A stretch of 64,000 nucleotides of DNA from Branchiostoma floridae (lineage: Eukaryota; Chordata; Leptocardii; Amphioxiformes; Branchiostomatidae), in assembly GCF_000003815.2 (NCBI RefSeq), contig NC_049997.1, forward strand, positions 10,347,860 to 10,411,859, written 5' to 3'. Of this stretch, positions 63,140-64,000 are shown one piece after another. Position 1 is the stretch's first letter, and the number at the start of each line of letters is the position of its first letter. The notes below the pieces were generated by a model. It was not told the DNA's origin. It did not search any database and saw only the letters and a list, made by a program, of their open reading frames with translations. The translations under genes were made by a program, and so were the position numbers.

Positions 63140-63545
63140 AAACAACCCCAGTATGGCCTACGTCACATTTCCTACGCGGGGCCCGGCCGGGCTGTTTATG
63201 GAAACGAAAAATTAGATTTTATGCCAATAAATATGCACAAGGCATGCCGTTGAATCGTTTTTGGCCTGTTTTGTGTTTTTGTTGTCTTTTTAAAAATATT
63301 TATCGTTCCCAAAAGCTGCCCGGCCGGGCCCCTTTGAGGAACCTTAACCTTAGGCCTACGGCCCATTTCCGGGGCCCGGCCGGGCAGCTTTTGGGAACGA
63401 AAAGTATGATATAAACGTCTTCAAAAGACACCAAACTATACAGGACGTAAAGAGAATAGTCGGGGGCATTATTTGTGTACGTATACATTTCTAGTTTTCT
63501 TTTCCACAAACAGCCCGGTCGGGCCCCTGTTTGGAAATGTGACGA
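63140..63545. mobile_element. Compound GC-rich foldback element
   Basis: Two units of the GGCCTACGTCACATTTCC family lie head to head. CGGGGCCCGGCCGGGC occurs near 63177 and 63374, and CTGCCCGGCCGGGCCCC near 63316. The outer ends are GGCCTACGTCACATTTCC and GGAAATGTGACG. The centre AAAAGCTGCCCGGCCGGGCC / GGGCCCGGCCGGGCAGCTTT is a near-perfect palindrome around 'gaggaaccttaaccttaggc'. It is non-coding. Confidence 0.65.
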
Positions 63546-64000
63546 AGCCTGCCCGTGGTTTCCAGGCTCACTAGACCCAGTCCCGAGGAATCTCTACAGC
63601 GGTGATCTCTGACGGCCTCCCGCCGGCGGCATGCATGTTGGTCCTAATTCAGAGAGTCTGATTTTAAAACGAGAAGGCGGGATGCCTACAAAATATGGTC
63701 TGACAAACTGCTAACATCTAGTTTGTAAGTAGTGTCGGAATAGAGTTTTAAAAGCCTGGGAAGTGGCTAGCTGAAAGTTGCTGCCATAGTTGATATCTAA
63801 TCTTTTGGGTCACTGAGAATACCTTCGGTACTTTCACTCTGTCTGAGTTTAAACTGATGCAAAAGTCCAGGTCTTTCCGGTTCTCCTGAATCCTGGAAGT
63901 CATCCAGAGTAGTTTTAGCCATTAGAAGGTACATTAGACGGATCTTACAAATTGGCCCACCAAATTGGTTCACCAAACCAGTTGCATATGGAGGAGAGTA
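63546..64000. other. Window end, no feature recognised
   Basis: No ORF, array or inverted repeat stood out. Confidence 0.45.

Overview
The window looks like nuclear DNA of an invertebrate deuterostome, most likely a lancelet (Branchiostoma). The grounds are sparse multi-exon genes with GT-AG introns, large cysteine-rich secreted proteins, and dense interspersed short inverted-repeat elements, CR1/L2-like retrotransposon 3' ends, tRNA-derived SINEs and minisatellites. The lancelet call rests on my familiarity with such repeats; no database was searched. No rRNA genes, CRISPR arrays or bacterial operons are present, and no functional tRNA gene was recognised.

The main biology is a convergent pair of related secreted-protein genes. 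The plus-strand gene (12127-28515) has eight coding exons, all joined by phase-0 introns. It encodes a predicted 399-residue protein: a signal peptide followed by seven four-cysteine modules (C-x5-C-x4/5-C-x9-13-C) with a proline/glutamine-rich linker after the second. The minus-strand gene (32512-37720) has a signal-peptide exon and one 3.4-kb exon, and encodes a predicted 1160-residue protein with 18 modules of the same pattern. Its N-terminal half uses modules ending in YGVCMP. Its C-terminal half uses modules containing EYCTAY and ending in CWP. A third signal-peptide exon with a phase-0 donor lies at 60233-60292 and probably starts another secreted-protein gene that continues outside the window.

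The large second intron of the plus-strand gene holds two nested units. One is a roughly 3.5-kb probable mobile element (15613-19105). It carries a 420-codon ORF resembling the herpesvirus-tegument (UL36-type) cysteine protease family, preceded by a 42-bp palindromic repeat array, and it appears to be inserted in the A-rich tail of a SINE. The other is an antisense ankyrin-repeat gene (21132-22337). A hAT-type MITE with a perfect 8-bp target duplication has inserted in frame there, and its first three bases form the stop codon. A clean 61-codon SOCS-box tail survives on the far side of the element.

The rest is mostly repeats. 1-12 kb holds retrotransposon remnants, foldback elements and a 141-bp minisatellite. 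36-48 kb, upstream of the minus-strand gene, holds many different tandem duplications, some carrying good splice donors that could be 5' UTR exons. 50-64 kb holds foldbacks, a LINE remnant, a candidate first exon beside a CRE and the third signal-peptide exon. Exon calls come from splice signals, frame continuity and family pattern only; transcript data were not available.
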